64,000 nucleotides of DNA. Source: an uncultured Bellilinea sp. (GTDB taxonomy: Bacteria > Chloroflexota > Anaerolineae > Anaerolineales > Anaerolineaceae). Location: contig CALHYE010000002.1 in assembly GCA_938040735.1 (NCBI GenBank), positions 186,001 to 250,000 of the forward strand, given 5' to 3'. Position 1 is the stretch's first letter; each line of letters opens with the position of its first letter. A model generated the notes under the pieces. It was not told the DNA's origin. It did no database searches and worked only from the letters and a program-made list of their open reading frames with translations. Below are positions 37,128 to 46,315 of this stretch, in pieces. The position numbers and the translations under genes are program-made.

Positions 37128-38372
37128 CTAAACGCCTTGATAAATCTTTTGATTGGCACAAATTTCTTCTTTGAGCATTTTGCCCAATCGAGCGATTCCC
37201 TCGTTGATCTTTTCGGGGGTTGGATAAGAGAAATTCAGACGCATGGTGTTCTTGCCGCCTCCATTGGGATGGAAGCTTTCACCGGGGACGTACGCCACTT
37301 TGTTCTTCACAGCGGCGGGGAAGAGCTCGGTAGCGTCGCATTGTTCGGGCAGGCGCAGCCACAGGAATAACCCCCCTTGCGGGTGTGTCCATGTGACTCC
37401 CTCAGGCATGTGTTCTTCCAGTGCTTCCAGCATGACATCCCGCCGTTCTTTATATACCTGACAGATTTTCTTGACATGTTGATCCAAAAATCCATGTCGG
37501 CCAACCTCATAAGCCACAACCTGATTGAAGGTGGCGGTGTGCAAATCGGTGCCTTGTTTTGCCAGCACCAGCTTACGGATAACCTCCGGCGGGGCAATAA
37601 TCCACGCCAAGCGGATGCCCGGAGCGAGGATTTTAGAAAAGGTGCTCAGGTAAATGACATTACCGGTGTAATGGCCATTCTGAACGCGAGTACGGGCATC
37701 AATGACTTCAACGGCCGGCAAATGTTTTCCCTCAAATCGCAGCTGACCATAGGGATCATCTTCGACGATTGGAACCCCGTAGCGATCGGCCATTTCGACC
37801 AGTTGTTCGCGTCTTTCCAGCGAAATGGTTACACCCATTGGATTCTGAAAGTTGGGTAGGACATAAATGAATTTCGGGCCGGCTCTCAGTGCGCCTTCAA
37901 TGTCCTCAGTGACCATTCCGTCATCATCGGTTCGGACGGTGACATATTCTGCTCCATAAATGTTCCATGCCTGCAAAGCGCCTAGATAGGTGGGCGACTC
38001 AACCAAAATTCGATCCCCGCGGTTGATAAAAACCTTGCCGATCAGGTCGAGCGCCTGTTGAGAGCCGGAGGTGATCATCACATTTTCGGCTGAGATCTGA
38101 ATCCCATAACGGCTGGTGTGACGGGCGATCATTTCTCGCAAGGGCAGGTAGCCCTCTGTTGAACCGTACTGAAGGGCAAAATCTCCTTGGGTGTTGAGAA
38201 CCCGAATACAGGCTTCTTTGAACTCTTCAATGGGGAACACCTCTGGGGCGGGAAGGCCCCCAGCAAACGAAATTACGTCCGGCTGTTCGGTCAACTTGAG
38301 CAACTCGCGGATGGCGGAAGCCTTGATGCGTTGCATTCGCTGGGCGTAGCGGTGATCCCAAAGGGTCTGCAT
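37128..38372 (-). CDS. PLP-dependent aminotransferase (LysN/2-aminoadipate aminotransferase type)
   Basis: A 414-residue fold-type I aminotransferase, cytoplasmic. The opening QPDVISFAGGLPAPEVFP is the signature of the LysN/MocR-like class I group, with VMITSGSQQALDLIGKVF, NFQNPMGVTISLERR, VEDDPYGQLRF and the PLP Lys247 in STFSKILAPGIRLAW. It probably transaminates branched-chain, aromatic or 2-aminoadipate-type substrates. The ATG at 38372 is preferred because AAGGAGAG lies 7 nt upstream; the open frame continues 36 codons further but runs over the upstream terminator hairpin. It follows the GlyA-GcvT gene but is separated from it by that hairpin. Confidence 0.9.
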   Translation of the reverse strand: MQTLWDHRYAQRMQRIKASAIRELLKLTEQPDVISFAGGLPAPEVFPIEEFKEACIRVLNTQGDFALQYGSTEGYLPLREMIARHTSRYGIQISAENVMITSGSQQALDLIGKVFINRGDRILVESPTYLGALQAWNIYGAEYVTVRTDDDGMVTEDIEGALRAGPKFIYVLPNFQNPMGVTISLERREQLVEMADRYGVPIVEDDPYGQLRFEGKHLPAVEVIDARTRVQNGHYTGNVIYLSTFSKILAPGIRLAWIIAPPEVIRKLVLAKQGTDLHTATFNQVVAYEVGRHGFLDQHVKKICQVYKERRDVMLEALEEHMPEGVTWTHPQGGLFLWLRLPEQCDATELFPAAVKNKVAYVPGESFHPNGGGKNTMRLNFSYPTPEKINEGIARLGKMLKEEICANQKIYQGV

Positions 38373-38431
38373 ATTTTCACTCTCCTTGTCAGGGTTAGAT
38401 TGGGTAGGTAGTTTATCTGTGGTCATTCTTA

Positions 38432-38472
38432 TAAAATCACAAGGTGTACTGGATAGACCGGTACACCTTGTG
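38432..38472 (-). terminator. terminator of the glyA-gcvT fusion gene
   Basis: A 12-bp stem (38438-38449 with 38461-38472, 11-nt loop) begins 7 nt after the fusion gene's stop on the minus strand and is followed there by ATTTTATAAG. Confidence 0.7.
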
Positions 38473-38479
38473 AGAACCA

Positions 38480-41400
38480 CTATTTTGGGAAGCGGCTGAT
38501 AATAACAGCCGCGCTGGGAAGCAACACCCGATCTCCGGTTTTCAATTCGGCGGGCGGTTTACCGGCGGTGACGGGCGCTGATTGGTAAATCCATAGCGGA
38601 GTACCTTCTTCCGAGGATTTGATTTCGACCAGCGCCTGACCGGTGAGAAAACCTTCTGAGTCGATGGCGCAGCTGGTGACCACGCCGATAGTGCGCCCTT
38701 TACGGTCAATGACCGGGTCTCCCAGATGGGCCATTCGGACGCCTTTTTCGGTAAAGCGGAAACGAACGACTACACTGGTGCGTGTTTTCTCGCGTTCCAG
38801 GAATGCCTGGCGGCCAACGAACCAGGGTTTATAGGTTTTGACATAACTGCCGAAACCGGCCTCGGCAACACCCAGATTCAATTGACCGCCCATTTCATGT
38901 CCGTAAAGGGGCAGACCAGCCTCGGTACGCAACGAGTCGCGGGCGCCTAACCCACAAGGCTTCAAGCCCATCGGTTTACCCGCATCAAGCAGCGCCTGCC
39001 AGAGTTGAACGGACTGGTCGGGATGGACGAATAATTCAAAAGCCATTTTTTCTCCGGTATAGCCGGTGCGCGAAACGACCAGATCAATCCCACCGACAAC
39101 CGCTTCGCACAACTCGGTGCGCTTGAGAGCCATAATGCGGCGTCGGTTTTCGGCGTCCGTTCCCAGGGCCAGCAAAATCTCGCGCGATTTTGGACCCTGC
39201 AGGGCGATATCCACCCGCATGTCTTTGCCTTCTTTAGGGTCGCGCAGGTTGCGGAGGATTACATTTCGTCCAAAAGCGCGCGTCCACGGACGCTGGGGGT
39301 CTACCATAACCTCCCCATTGCGGACTGCATTAAGCCAGGCCCAGTCTTTATCGTCGTTGGCGGCATTAACCACAATCAGGTATTTTTGGGCGGAACGGCG
39401 GTAAACCAGCAGGTCGTCAATCACGTTGGCATGGGGATCGAGGAAATGGGTGTAACAGGATTCGCCCACTTCCAGAGCCGAGATGTCATTTCCGCAAACG
39501 CAATCGAGAAACACGCCCGCATCGGGACCTTCGGCCTGATAAACGCCCATATGAGCGACATCGAACAATCCGGCTGCCTGGCGGGTTGCCAAATGTTCCT
39601 CTACAACTGAAGTGTACCAGACGGGCATTTCCCAGCCGGCGAATGGAATCAGCTTTGCGCCTAGTTGTTTGTGGACATCATAAAGCGGAGTTCGGCGGAG
39701 ATGATCGGGGTCTTTTTCTTCCCATTGGAAAGCGGGTAAAGGCACCCCCATCGTTTCAGGTTTGATCCCGATATAATAAGGTTTCTTGCTTCCATCTCCA
39801 GATTGCAAGGCCGAGGTTACGGGCTCTTCGGCAGATTCGGTCACATAAATCGGACCGGGTGTGCGGCGAAGCAGGTCTTCATCAAATTTGACATAGCCAT
39901 CCGAAAGATCGCGTAACCATGTAGAAGCCAACCCCGCTTTCTCCACCGGTAGACTAAAACGGAAGTAATCAGCATCTACCAAGGTCAGGATTCCCTGAAT
40001 TTCTCCGGATGGTGTGATCAGGGTTGTGGATTGAGATTCACCCGGTTTCAAATCCTCGCTATCGGCGATAAAGGCGTAATTGACAAAGGTGCGGATGCCG
40101 CGCCCTTTAAGATCATAGGCTGTCCAACCGTTTTTGCTTTGCGCCTGATCGTCCATGAAGAAGAAATGCGGGTAGCCGTGGCGATCGGTTTCCAGATCAA
40201 TGCCGGCATTTTCCGCCAAGGTGCGAACACGGATCTTGGCGTCTTCCAAAACTTCAAAATTGATCTTAGCGCGGAGAGCATCCCCTTTTCGGGTCTCGAG
40301 TGAATAGGGTTGGATATTCAGCAGCACATCCGCCATAATGTCAGCGATTTGAACCATCTCGGTTTCTTTCATGCCGCGCTGGGTAACCCAGGGTGTGCCG
40401 TAGCGAATGCCGGAGGCATTGAGAGCGGTTTTATCACCCGGGATCGTGTTGCGGTTGAGTACAATGCCGGCAATATCCAAAATTCTGGCGGCTAAATCTC
40501 CCGAAAGCGGGGTGCCGTCTTTGCCTACAATCGTTTTGCAGTCCACGTTGCCTAAATGGGTATCGCTGCCGCCGTAAGGGACGCGTAAGCCGCGTTCCAT
40601 CAGCCGCTGGGTGAGCGCCCGGCAGTTTTTGACAATCTGGTGTTGCAATTCGCGGAAGGAATCGGTTGTGGCGATTTTTAGGGCGGTCGCCAAAGCCGCA
40701 ATGGCGTGCATGTGAGGCCCGCCTTGCTCGCCGGGGAAGACTGCCCGATCAATCTTGCGGGCAAGGCTGCTGTCATGGGTCAGAATCACGGCGCTGCGCG
40801 GCCCCATCAAAGTCTTGTGCGTGGTGAAGGTCACCACCTGAGCGATTCCCACCGGTGATGGAATGGCTCCTCCGGCGATCAAGCCAGCAATATGGGATAC
40901 ATCTGCCAGTAACACAGCGCCGACCGAATCGGCAATGGCACGAAAACGCGACCAATCCGGCACCCATGGGTAGGAGGAATACCCTGCGATGATAATTTTG
41001 GGTTTGTGTTCTTGCGCAAGGGCCTCAACTACATCGTAGTCAATTTGTTCGCTTTGCGGATTGACATTATAGTGGATGACATTATACAGTTTGCCGGAAC
41101 GGTTAACCGATGAACCATGGGTAAGATGCCCGCCGTGTAGAAGATTCATACCCAGAATGGTATCGCCGGGATTGATTAAGGCGTGGTAAACAGCGTTATT
41201 GGCCGGTGCGCCGGAGAGGGGTTGTACATTAACAAACAATTGATCCGCAGATACGCGCGGGGTTGCAAAAACTTCCGCGCATCGGCGGCGCGCAAGCGAT
41301 TCGATGATGTCGGCGTATTCAACCCCTTTGTAATATCGTGGATCGGAATAACGTCTGTAATGGGAAAGACGGGCAGTGTAATCGAGAATCTCGTCCTCTG

Positions 41401-41608
41401 TCATCCAGCGAGTCTCTTCATCCGGATAACCCTCGGCGTATATGTTTTGAAAAACCGAGCCAAGGGCTTCGCGGACTGCCAATGGTGCGGTGCTTTCACT
41501 GGGAATGAGGATTAGCTTGCGAAACTGGCGCTCCGTTTCAATTTGAATGAGGTCAAAAACGGCAGGATCAATGTCCTTCAACGCGCCACGAATCAGATAG
41601 TCAGCCAT
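38480..41608 (-). CDS. serine hydroxymethyltransferase-aminomethyltransferase fusion
   Basis: A 1042-residue bifunctional one-carbon enzyme. Residues about 1-443 are SHMT: LIPSESTAPLAVREALGSVF, NVQPLSGAPANNAVY, LLADVSHIAGLIAGG and PLP Lys265 in THKTLMGPR. It interconverts serine and glycine with tetrahydrofolate. Residues about 636-1042 are the glycine-cleavage T protein GcvT: PLYDVHKQLGAKLIPFAGWEMPVW, GLFDVAHMG, RTGYTGEKMAFELF, LGARDSLRTEAGLPLYGHEM. A linker of about 190 residues (about 445-635) joins them; its part TTLITPSGEIQGILTLVD looks like a degenerate GcvT-like piece. The fusion couples glycine cleavage to serine formation through a shared folate carrier. No gcvH or gcvP gene is nearby. 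The promoter and a palindrome lie upstream. Confidence 0.93.
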   Translation of the reverse strand: MADYLIRGALKDIDPAVFDLIQIETERQFRKLILIPSESTAPLAVREALGSVFQNIYAEGYPDEETRWMTEDEILDYTARLSHYRRYSDPRYYKGVEYADIIESLARRRCAEVFATPRVSADQLFVNVQPLSGAPANNAVYHALINPGDTILGMNLLHGGHLTHGSSVNRSGKLYNVIHYNVNPQSEQIDYDVVEALAQEHKPKIIIAGYSSYPWVPDWSRFRAIADSVGAVLLADVSHIAGLIAGGAIPSPVGIAQVVTFTTHKTLMGPRSAVILTHDSSLARKIDRAVFPGEQGGPHMHAIAALATALKIATTDSFRELQHQIVKNCRALTQRLMERGLRVPYGGSDTHLGNVDCKTIVGKDGTPLSGDLAARILDIAGIVLNRNTIPGDKTALNASGIRYGTPWVTQRGMKETEMVQIADIMADVLLNIQPYSLETRKGDALRAKINFEVLEDAKIRVRTLAENAGIDLETDRHGYPHFFFMDDQAQSKNGWTAYDLKGRGIRTFVNYAFIADSEDLKPGESQSTTLITPSGEIQGILTLVDADYFRFSLPVEKAGLASTWLRDLSDGYVKFDEDLLRRTPGPIYVTESAEEPVTSALQSGDGSKKPYYIGIKPETMGVPLPAFQWEEKDPDHLRRTPLYDVHKQLGAKLIPFAGWEMPVWYTSVVEEHLATRQAAGLFDVAHMGVYQAEGPDAGVFLDCVCGNDISALEVGESCYTHFLDPHANVIDDLLVYRRSAQKYLIVVNAANDDKDWAWLNAVRNGEVMVDPQRPWTRAFGRNVILRNLRDPKEGKDMRVDIALQGPKSREILLALGTDAENRRRIMALKRTELCEAVVGGIDLVVSRTGYTGEKMAFELFVHPDQSVQLWQALLDAGKPMGLKPCGLGARDSLRTEAGLPLYGHEMGGQLNLGVAEAGFGSYVKTYKPWFVGRQAFLEREKTRTSVVVRFRFTEKGVRMAHLGDPVIDRKGRTIGVVTSCAIDSEGFLTGQALVEIKSSEEGTPLWIYQSAPVTAGKPPAELKTGDRVLLPSAAVIISRFPK

Positions 41609-41660
41609 TGAAACTCTCCTCTTTGGATTGATTGTTAAGTTGCAGCGCAGCCGTGCCCAT

Positions 41661-41672
41661 GCGGTGCACCGC
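41661..41672. promoter_or_regulatory. 12-bp palindrome in the glyA-gcvT leader, candidate operator
   Basis: GCGGTGCACCGC is a perfect palindrome centred about 10-15 bp downstream of the predicted transcription start of the fusion gene, a common repressor position. Confidence 0.45.
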
Positions 41673-41682
41673 CTCCATGATT

Positions 41683-41711
41683 ATTGTAGCCCGCCGGAAT
41701 ATTCGGGTCAA
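41683..41711 (-). promoter_or_regulatory. sigma-70 promoter of the glyA-gcvT fusion
   Basis: On the minus strand TTGACC (41711-41706) and TACAAT (41688-41683), each 5 of 6 matches, are separated by exactly 17 bp. Transcription would begin near 41676, giving a leader of about 68 nt with AGAGGAGAG before the ATG. Confidence 0.75.
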
Positions 41712-41749
41712 GTCCATTCATCCTGAACTGGGGTGAAAGTTGTAACCGA

Positions 41750-42592
41750 TTAATCCGTTGAGGGGCTGACCTGTTTTTCCAGCCAGGTCAGAATAACTTC
41801 AAAAACACGGTCTTTATCCGGTTCATTGTGTAATTCATGGTAGCCCCCTTCCCATTCAACATAGGTTATGAATTCACGGTTTTTTTCTGCCAGTTCACGG
41901 GATCCTTCGACTGCGGTTAACTCGTCAGAACTGCCATGCAGTAAAAGGACCGGGACATTAATTTGCTCCCCATTTTCACGAATCCACTCGCCATTTTCAA
42001 TTAACTGAATTGCCAGCCGGGCGGAAATCCAGGGATGAACGAGCGGGTCGCTTTTGTAGGCCTGGATCACCTGAGGGTCTCTCGAAAGTCCTTCCAGTTT
42101 CAACCCGTTATTCAATGCGGTGGAGGGTACCAGCCGATTGAGGATTTTTCCAAAAACGAGCATCACCCCCGGATCTGAAACGAGCTTGATGCTGGGAGAG
42201 GTCACTACCGCGCCCCTAACAGCCGGTTGTCGTTTGAGTAAATACGCCAGAACAATACTTCCGCCGAGAGAATGCCCATATAAAAAAACCGGAAGATTCG
42301 GGTAATTTTCCCTGCTTCGCTTAAGAAGTGTATCCAACTCTTCAAAAAAGCATTCGTAAGAATCGACATGACCGCGTTTACCGCCGGTTTGACCATGGCC
42401 GGCATGATCGGAGGCGATTACGGCAAAACCGTGTCGGTTGAAGATTTGGGCAACGTGATGGTATCTGCTGCTGTGTTCACCCAAGCCGTGAACTAAACTG
42501 ATCACACCGCGCGTTATGATTTCTGGTTTCCATTCAATGCCATAATAAGTGATTTGATGGGAACTTTCCCAGTTAAATTCGATAACGGTCAT
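41750..42592 (-). CDS. alpha/beta hydrolase, monoacylglycerol lipase-like
   Basis: A 280-residue serine hydrolase of the Hydrolase_4/lysophospholipase group, no signal peptide. The oxyanion region is SLVHGLGEHSSRYHHVAQIF, the nucleophile elbow is YGHSLGGSIVLAYL, a late Asp lies in LLHGSSDELTAVEG and the His in GGYHELHNEPDKD, completing the triad. Likely acts on monoacylglycerols, lysophospholipids or other esters. It is divergent from the M29 aminopeptidase gene and ends 141 bp before the glyA-gcvT start. Confidence 0.88.
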   Translation of the reverse strand: MTVIEFNWESSHQITYYGIEWKPEIITRGVISLVHGLGEHSSRYHHVAQIFNRHGFAVIASDHAGHGQTGGKRGHVDSYECFFEELDTLLKRSRENYPNLPVFLYGHSLGGSIVLAYLLKRQPAVRGAVVTSPSIKLVSDPGVMLVFGKILNRLVPSTALNNGLKLEGLSRDPQVIQAYKSDPLVHPWISARLAIQLIENGEWIRENGEQINVPVLLLHGSSDELTAVEGSRELAEKNREFITYVEWEGGYHELHNEPDKDRVFEVILTWLEKQVSPSTD

Positions 42593-42663
42593 GAAGTCCT
42601 CTGAATTTTGGGTTGGGGCATTAATAGTTTATACCCTTGCCAGCAATTCGACAAGCCGGATGG

Positions 42664-42672
42664 TGGTAAAAT
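42664..42672 (+). promoter_or_regulatory. extended -10 of the M29 aminopeptidase gene
   Basis: TGG followed by TAAAAT. A leader of about 40 nt with GAGGTG near its end precedes the ATG at 42719. A TCGACA at 42648-42653 is too close (13 bp) to serve as a normal -35. Confidence 0.5.
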
Positions 42673-42718
42673 CACTCGGAAAAAAGGTTGTTAACTTTTC
42701 ATAATGAGGTGAATCCCC

Positions 42719-43834
42719 ATGCTCGATCCAAGAATTGAAAAACTTGCGGACATGCTGGTCAATTATTCGGTAGCGGTTAAGCCCGGAGATAAGGTTTGGA
42801 TAAGAGGAGGGGTCATTGCTCAACCGCTTCTGCTTGGGATTTATAAAAGGGTGCTGCTAGCAGGCGGTTTCCCTTACCTGACACCTACCTTTCCGCAATT
42901 GACCGAAATATTTTATAAAGTAGCCAATGAAGACCAGTTAAAGTTCATTGACCCGCCTCGCAAGTTGATTATAGAAACCTACGATTGTTCAATCAACATT
43001 CTGGGGGATGAAAATACGAAAGCGCTGTCCAACGTCGACCCGCAGAAGATGGTGATCGCCTCTCAGGCACAGCAGCCGATTTTCAAAACTTACCTGGAGA
43101 GGGCAGCACGCAAGGAGTTCCGTTGGACGCTGGCGCAATACCCCACCAACGCCCATGCTCAGGACGCTGAAATGAGTCTGGACGAGTACGCCGACTTTGT
43201 TTTTCAAGCGATGATGCCGGATCCTCATGATCCGATAGGTTATTGGAAGAAATTTTCTGCGCGTCAACAAAAAATTGTGGAATGGCTGATTGGCAAAGAG
43301 GAAGTCAGAGTGATTGGCAAAGAAACTGACTTGCGTTTGAAAATCAGCGGCAGACGGTTCATCAACTGCGATTGCCATGAGAATGTGCCGGATGGCGAGG
43401 TGTTTACCGGCCCGGTCGAGGACAGTGTGGAGGGGCAGGTTTACTTTTCCTATCCGGCAATTTATGGCGGTCGAGAAGTGAGTGGCGTGCGATTGTGGTT
43501 TGAAAAGGGTAAGGTGATTAAAGCGACTGCTGAAAAGAACGAAGAATTTTTACAAAAAACGCTGGATACGGATGAAGGCGCTCGGTATGTGGGTGAGTTT
43601 GCCATTGGCACAAATGAAGGAATTACTCGTTTCACCCGCAACATCCTCTTTGACGAAAAGATCGGGGGGAGTTTTCACATGGCTTTGGGCGCCAGTTACC
43701 CCGAAACCGGCGGGCAAAATCAATCAGCTGTCCATTGGGATATGATTTGTGACTTAAGAGATGGCGGGGAAATTTGGGTAGATGGGCAATTGCTTTACAA
43801 AAATGGACGATTTGTGATTAATGTTGAGGCTTAA
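42719..43834 (+). CDS. M29 family aminopeptidase (AmpS/aminopeptidase T type)
   Basis: A 371-residue cytoplasmic metallo-aminopeptidase. The N-terminal part has LADMLVNYSVAVKPGDKVWI, typical of the family. The dinuclear metal ligands are in the C-terminal half: Glu in PDGEVFTGPVEDSVEG, Glu in YVGEFAIGTNEG, His in GSFHMALGASYPETGG, and His/Asp in SAVHWDMICDL. It probably finishes peptide breakdown by removing N-terminal residues. The membrane subtilase gene follows with a near or real overlap. Confidence 0.92.
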   Translation: MLDPRIEKLADMLVNYSVAVKPGDKVWIRGGVIAQPLLLGIYKRVLLAGGFPYLTPTFPQLTEIFYKVANEDQLKFIDPPRKLIIETYDCSINILGDENTKALSNVDPQKMVIASQAQQPIFKTYLERAARKEFRWTLAQYPTNAHAQDAEMSLDEYADFVFQAMMPDPHDPIGYWKKFSARQQKIVEWLIGKEEVRVIGKETDLRLKISGRRFINCDCHENVPDGEVFTGPVEDSVEGQVYFSYPAIYGGREVSGVRLWFEKGKVIKATAEKNEEFLQKTLDTDEGARYVGEFAIGTNEGITRFTRNILFDEKIGGSFHMALGASYPETGGQNQSAVHWDMICDLRDGGEIWVDGQLLYKNGRFVINVEA

Positions 43835-43841
43835 GTTGAAT

Positions 43842-46268
43842 ATGGCGAATTCCCCCGAATCTTTTACGGAAAAACCAACCGTCTTTAAAAATCCAAATCA
43901 AGAGGGGGGCTGTCTGCCGACTGCCCTTTTCATTTTCTACCTCATCTGGTTGGGGCTGATTAGTCTGGCATCTCTTGTGGGAATGTGGCTGATTGAAAAT
44001 TTGCTTTTTGAGGGCTCGCTGGGTCTCCCGGATATACGCGGTTGGGTTGGTTTGGGATACCTTTTGGCAATTGGCCTGCCATTAGCGGCTTTGGTTTGGC
44101 TGCCGGGTGTCTTTCGCGGATTTTATCGGGCTGTCGGTCTATCCGCTGCAGTCGGGCTTTTGATGCTGCCTGCCAGATGGTTATTCTTAACAGAGTTTCA
44201 ATCAGCGGCGCTGATTGCGATCGGCTCATTGAGTATTGGAATCTGGATTTGCCTCAGGTTATTATCTCAACATCAAACCGGGGATGTGCCGTCCGAATCG
44301 CAAAAATCGTTCAGTATTTCAGTGATCTGGTTTATTGTCGGATTGGCCTGGATACCCTATGCTTTATGGGGCGCGTTGGGCTCACCCTTGGATGCGCTAC
44401 TCGGGATTGTGGTTGGGGCATTATTGGGCTGGTTCATGGCGTTGCTGCTAGAATTGTTCATGGCACAATATCGCTCAGTTCATCCGTCAGGGGAAAACCC
44501 TCGATTGGCGCTCAAGATTGTTTTGCTGGTTGCAATCGGTTTAATTTTGGCGAATAATTTGCCGCTGGTAGGGTATCAATTCAGCCTGACCCCTCCACTG
44601 ATCCTCAGCGCCGTTGGGGCGGCTGTCATCAGCAGTTTGGCAGAAAAAGCTCCATCCGCTTCACGGCAAATGGGGATTGCTTTGTTTGTGGGCTCAGCCG
44701 CCATTCTCCCATTGGTGTTCATTGACGGTGATGAGTTGATGCTGGTGATCGGTTCCAGCGCGGGGGAGTTAATAGGATATGCCTTGAGGATGATGTTTGT
44801 TCATTCTTTGGCGCTACTCATCATGGGGATGATTGGAATAATCCTCCTCAAAAGCTTAAGAGGGGCTGTAATAAGCCGATGGTTTTTCATTCCAGCAGGA
44901 TTGGTGTGGGTGGCGGGCCTGACGGTATATCTGACAGCCGGTCAGCCGGGGTTTTATGGGGAGCGCTTGTTTGTGGTTTTTCGCCAGCAGGCAACCTTTG
45001 ATGAGCGAACGCTTCCCAACAATGTTGTTGAACGGCGAAACTTTGTCTATCAAGCTCTTGTAAGGAATGCAGAGTTCACCCAGGCGGATGTTCAACGCCA
45101 ACTAGACCGGTTGCGAATTGATTATCGTTCGTATTATCTGGTTAATGCCATGGAAGTTAATGGCGGTCCATTGGTCAAAATTTGGCTTACAAACCAGCGG
45201 GAAGTTGAACGGGTGCTGCCCAGCCCGCGCCTGCGCCCTTTGTCTCAATCCCTACCGGCAGTAAAGGGCAGCCTTCAACAGCTTGAGTCCGATGGGAATT
45301 GGAATTTGGAGATGGTTGGCGCGCCGAAAGTGTGGAGGGAGTTCGGTGTGCGCGGCGCCGGAATTGTAGTCGGCCTGGCCGATTCGGGGGCAGATTGGGA
45401 ACATCCGCAACTGCATGATCAATACCGCGGGAAGAACGGCGACCACGATTATAACTGGCTGGATGTCTGGTTTGGCGGTCGTGTTCCTCAGGACACCAGC
45501 GGACATGGTACCCACACTTTAGGCAGTATTCTCGGAAAAGATGTGGGGGTTGCGCCGGATGCTCAATGGATCGGCTGTGTCAATCTGGCGCGCAATTTAG
45601 GCAATCCGGCGGTTTACCTGGACTGCTGGCAATTTTTATTTGCCCCTTACCCACAAGATGGAAATCCTTTCCGGGATGGCCGACCCGACTTAGGGGCTCA
45701 TATTCTCAACAATTCATGGGGCTGTCCGCAAGTGGAAGGCTGTGACCCGTTGGTATTTTTGCCGGCTGTGCGGGCGCTCAAAGCGGCAGGGGTTTTTGTG
45801 GTTGTATCGGCTGGAAATTCCGGTTATTCCGGTTGCGGGAGTGTGGATGCCCCCCCGGCGATTTATGAGGAAGTGCTGACCGTTGGAGCGGTGAATCGCA
45901 ACGGCGACCTCGCCGGTTTTAGCAGCCTTGGCCCGGTGACCGTAGATGGCAGCCAGCGGCTAAAGGCGGAGATTTTAGCGCCGGGAGAGGAAATTTTCTC
46001 GTCGTATCCAAACGGCACCTATGAACGGGCAAGCGGCACTTCCATGGCTGGACCGCATGTTGCAGGGGTGGTCGCCTTGATGTGGTCGGCAAATCCGGCA
46101 TTGGTGGGAAAAGTGGACCTAACCCGTCAGATCATCTTCGACACTGCCCAAACCTATCAGGGCGTTTTGCCTGAATGCGTGGATGCCAATACCCGCCCCG
46201 CTCAGGGGATTGGCTATGGAATTATTGATGCCTACCGAGCCGTCCAGCGCGCCAGACAAATTCAATAG
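43842..46268 (+). CDS. membrane-embedded subtilisin-like serine protease (S8)
   Basis: An 808-residue protein whose first ~370 residues form about ten to eleven hydrophobic helices, followed by a linker (about 375-490) and a complete subtilase domain. The triad is D514 in GLADSGADWEHP, H555 in DTSGHGTHTLG and S734 in GTSMAGPHVAG; the oxyanion Asn is in VVSAGNSG. The linker contains VERRNFVYQALVRNAEFTQADVQRQLD, which could be a propeptide-like region. The protease should face outside and remain tied to the membrane. Start choice is uncertain: ATG 43842 avoids the 14-bp overlap of ATG 43821 with the aminopeptidase gene; neither has a good ribosome-binding site. Confidence 0.88.
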   Translation: MANSPESFTEKPTVFKNPNQEGGCLPTALFIFYLIWLGLISLASLVGMWLIENLLFEGSLGLPDIRGWVGLGYLLAIGLPLAALVWLPGVFRGFYRAVGLSAAVGLLMLPARWLFLTEFQSAALIAIGSLSIGIWICLRLLSQHQTGDVPSESQKSFSISVIWFIVGLAWIPYALWGALGSPLDALLGIVVGALLGWFMALLLELFMAQYRSVHPSGENPRLALKIVLLVAIGLILANNLPLVGYQFSLTPPLILSAVGAAVISSLAEKAPSASRQMGIALFVGSAAILPLVFIDGDELMLVIGSSAGELIGYALRMMFVHSLALLIMGMIGIILLKSLRGAVISRWFFIPAGLVWVAGLTVYLTAGQPGFYGERLFVVFRQQATFDERTLPNNVVERRNFVYQALVRNAEFTQADVQRQLDRLRIDYRSYYLVNAMEVNGGPLVKIWLTNQREVERVLPSPRLRPLSQSLPAVKGSLQQLESDGNWNLEMVGAPKVWREFGVRGAGIVVGLADSGADWEHPQLHDQYRGKNGDHDYNWLDVWFGGRVPQDTSGHGTHTLGSILGKDVGVAPDAQWIGCVNLARNLGNPAVYLDCWQFLFAPYPQDGNPFRDGRPDLGAHILNNSWGCPQVEGCDPLVFLPAVRALKAAGVFVVVSAGNSGYSGCGSVDAPPAIYEEVLTVGAVNRNGDLAGFSSLGPVTVDGSQRLKAEILAPGEEIFSSYPNGTYERASGTSMAGPHVAGVVALMWSANPALVGKVDLTRQIIFDTAQTYQGVLPECVDANTRPAQGIGYGIIDAYRAVQRARQIQ

Positions 46269-46290
46269 AACCAAGTGCCCCAATTTTTTG

Positions 46291-46296
46291 TATAAT
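46291..46296 (+). promoter_or_regulatory. -10 element upstream of the sigma factor operon
   Basis: A perfect TATAAT in an AT-rich context (TTTTTTGTATAAT). No clear -35. Transcription from here gives a leader of about 120 nt that contains a 40-codon ORF and a 10-bp inverted repeat. Confidence 0.5.
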
Positions 46297-46315
46297 GGAA
46301 TTGAGCGCTAAAAAA

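Noticed and set aside
38373-38480. 36-residue N-terminal extension of the aminotransferase
   Set aside because: It would be encoded by the terminator hairpin of the preceding gene; the ATG at 38372 has AAGGAGAG at proper distance.
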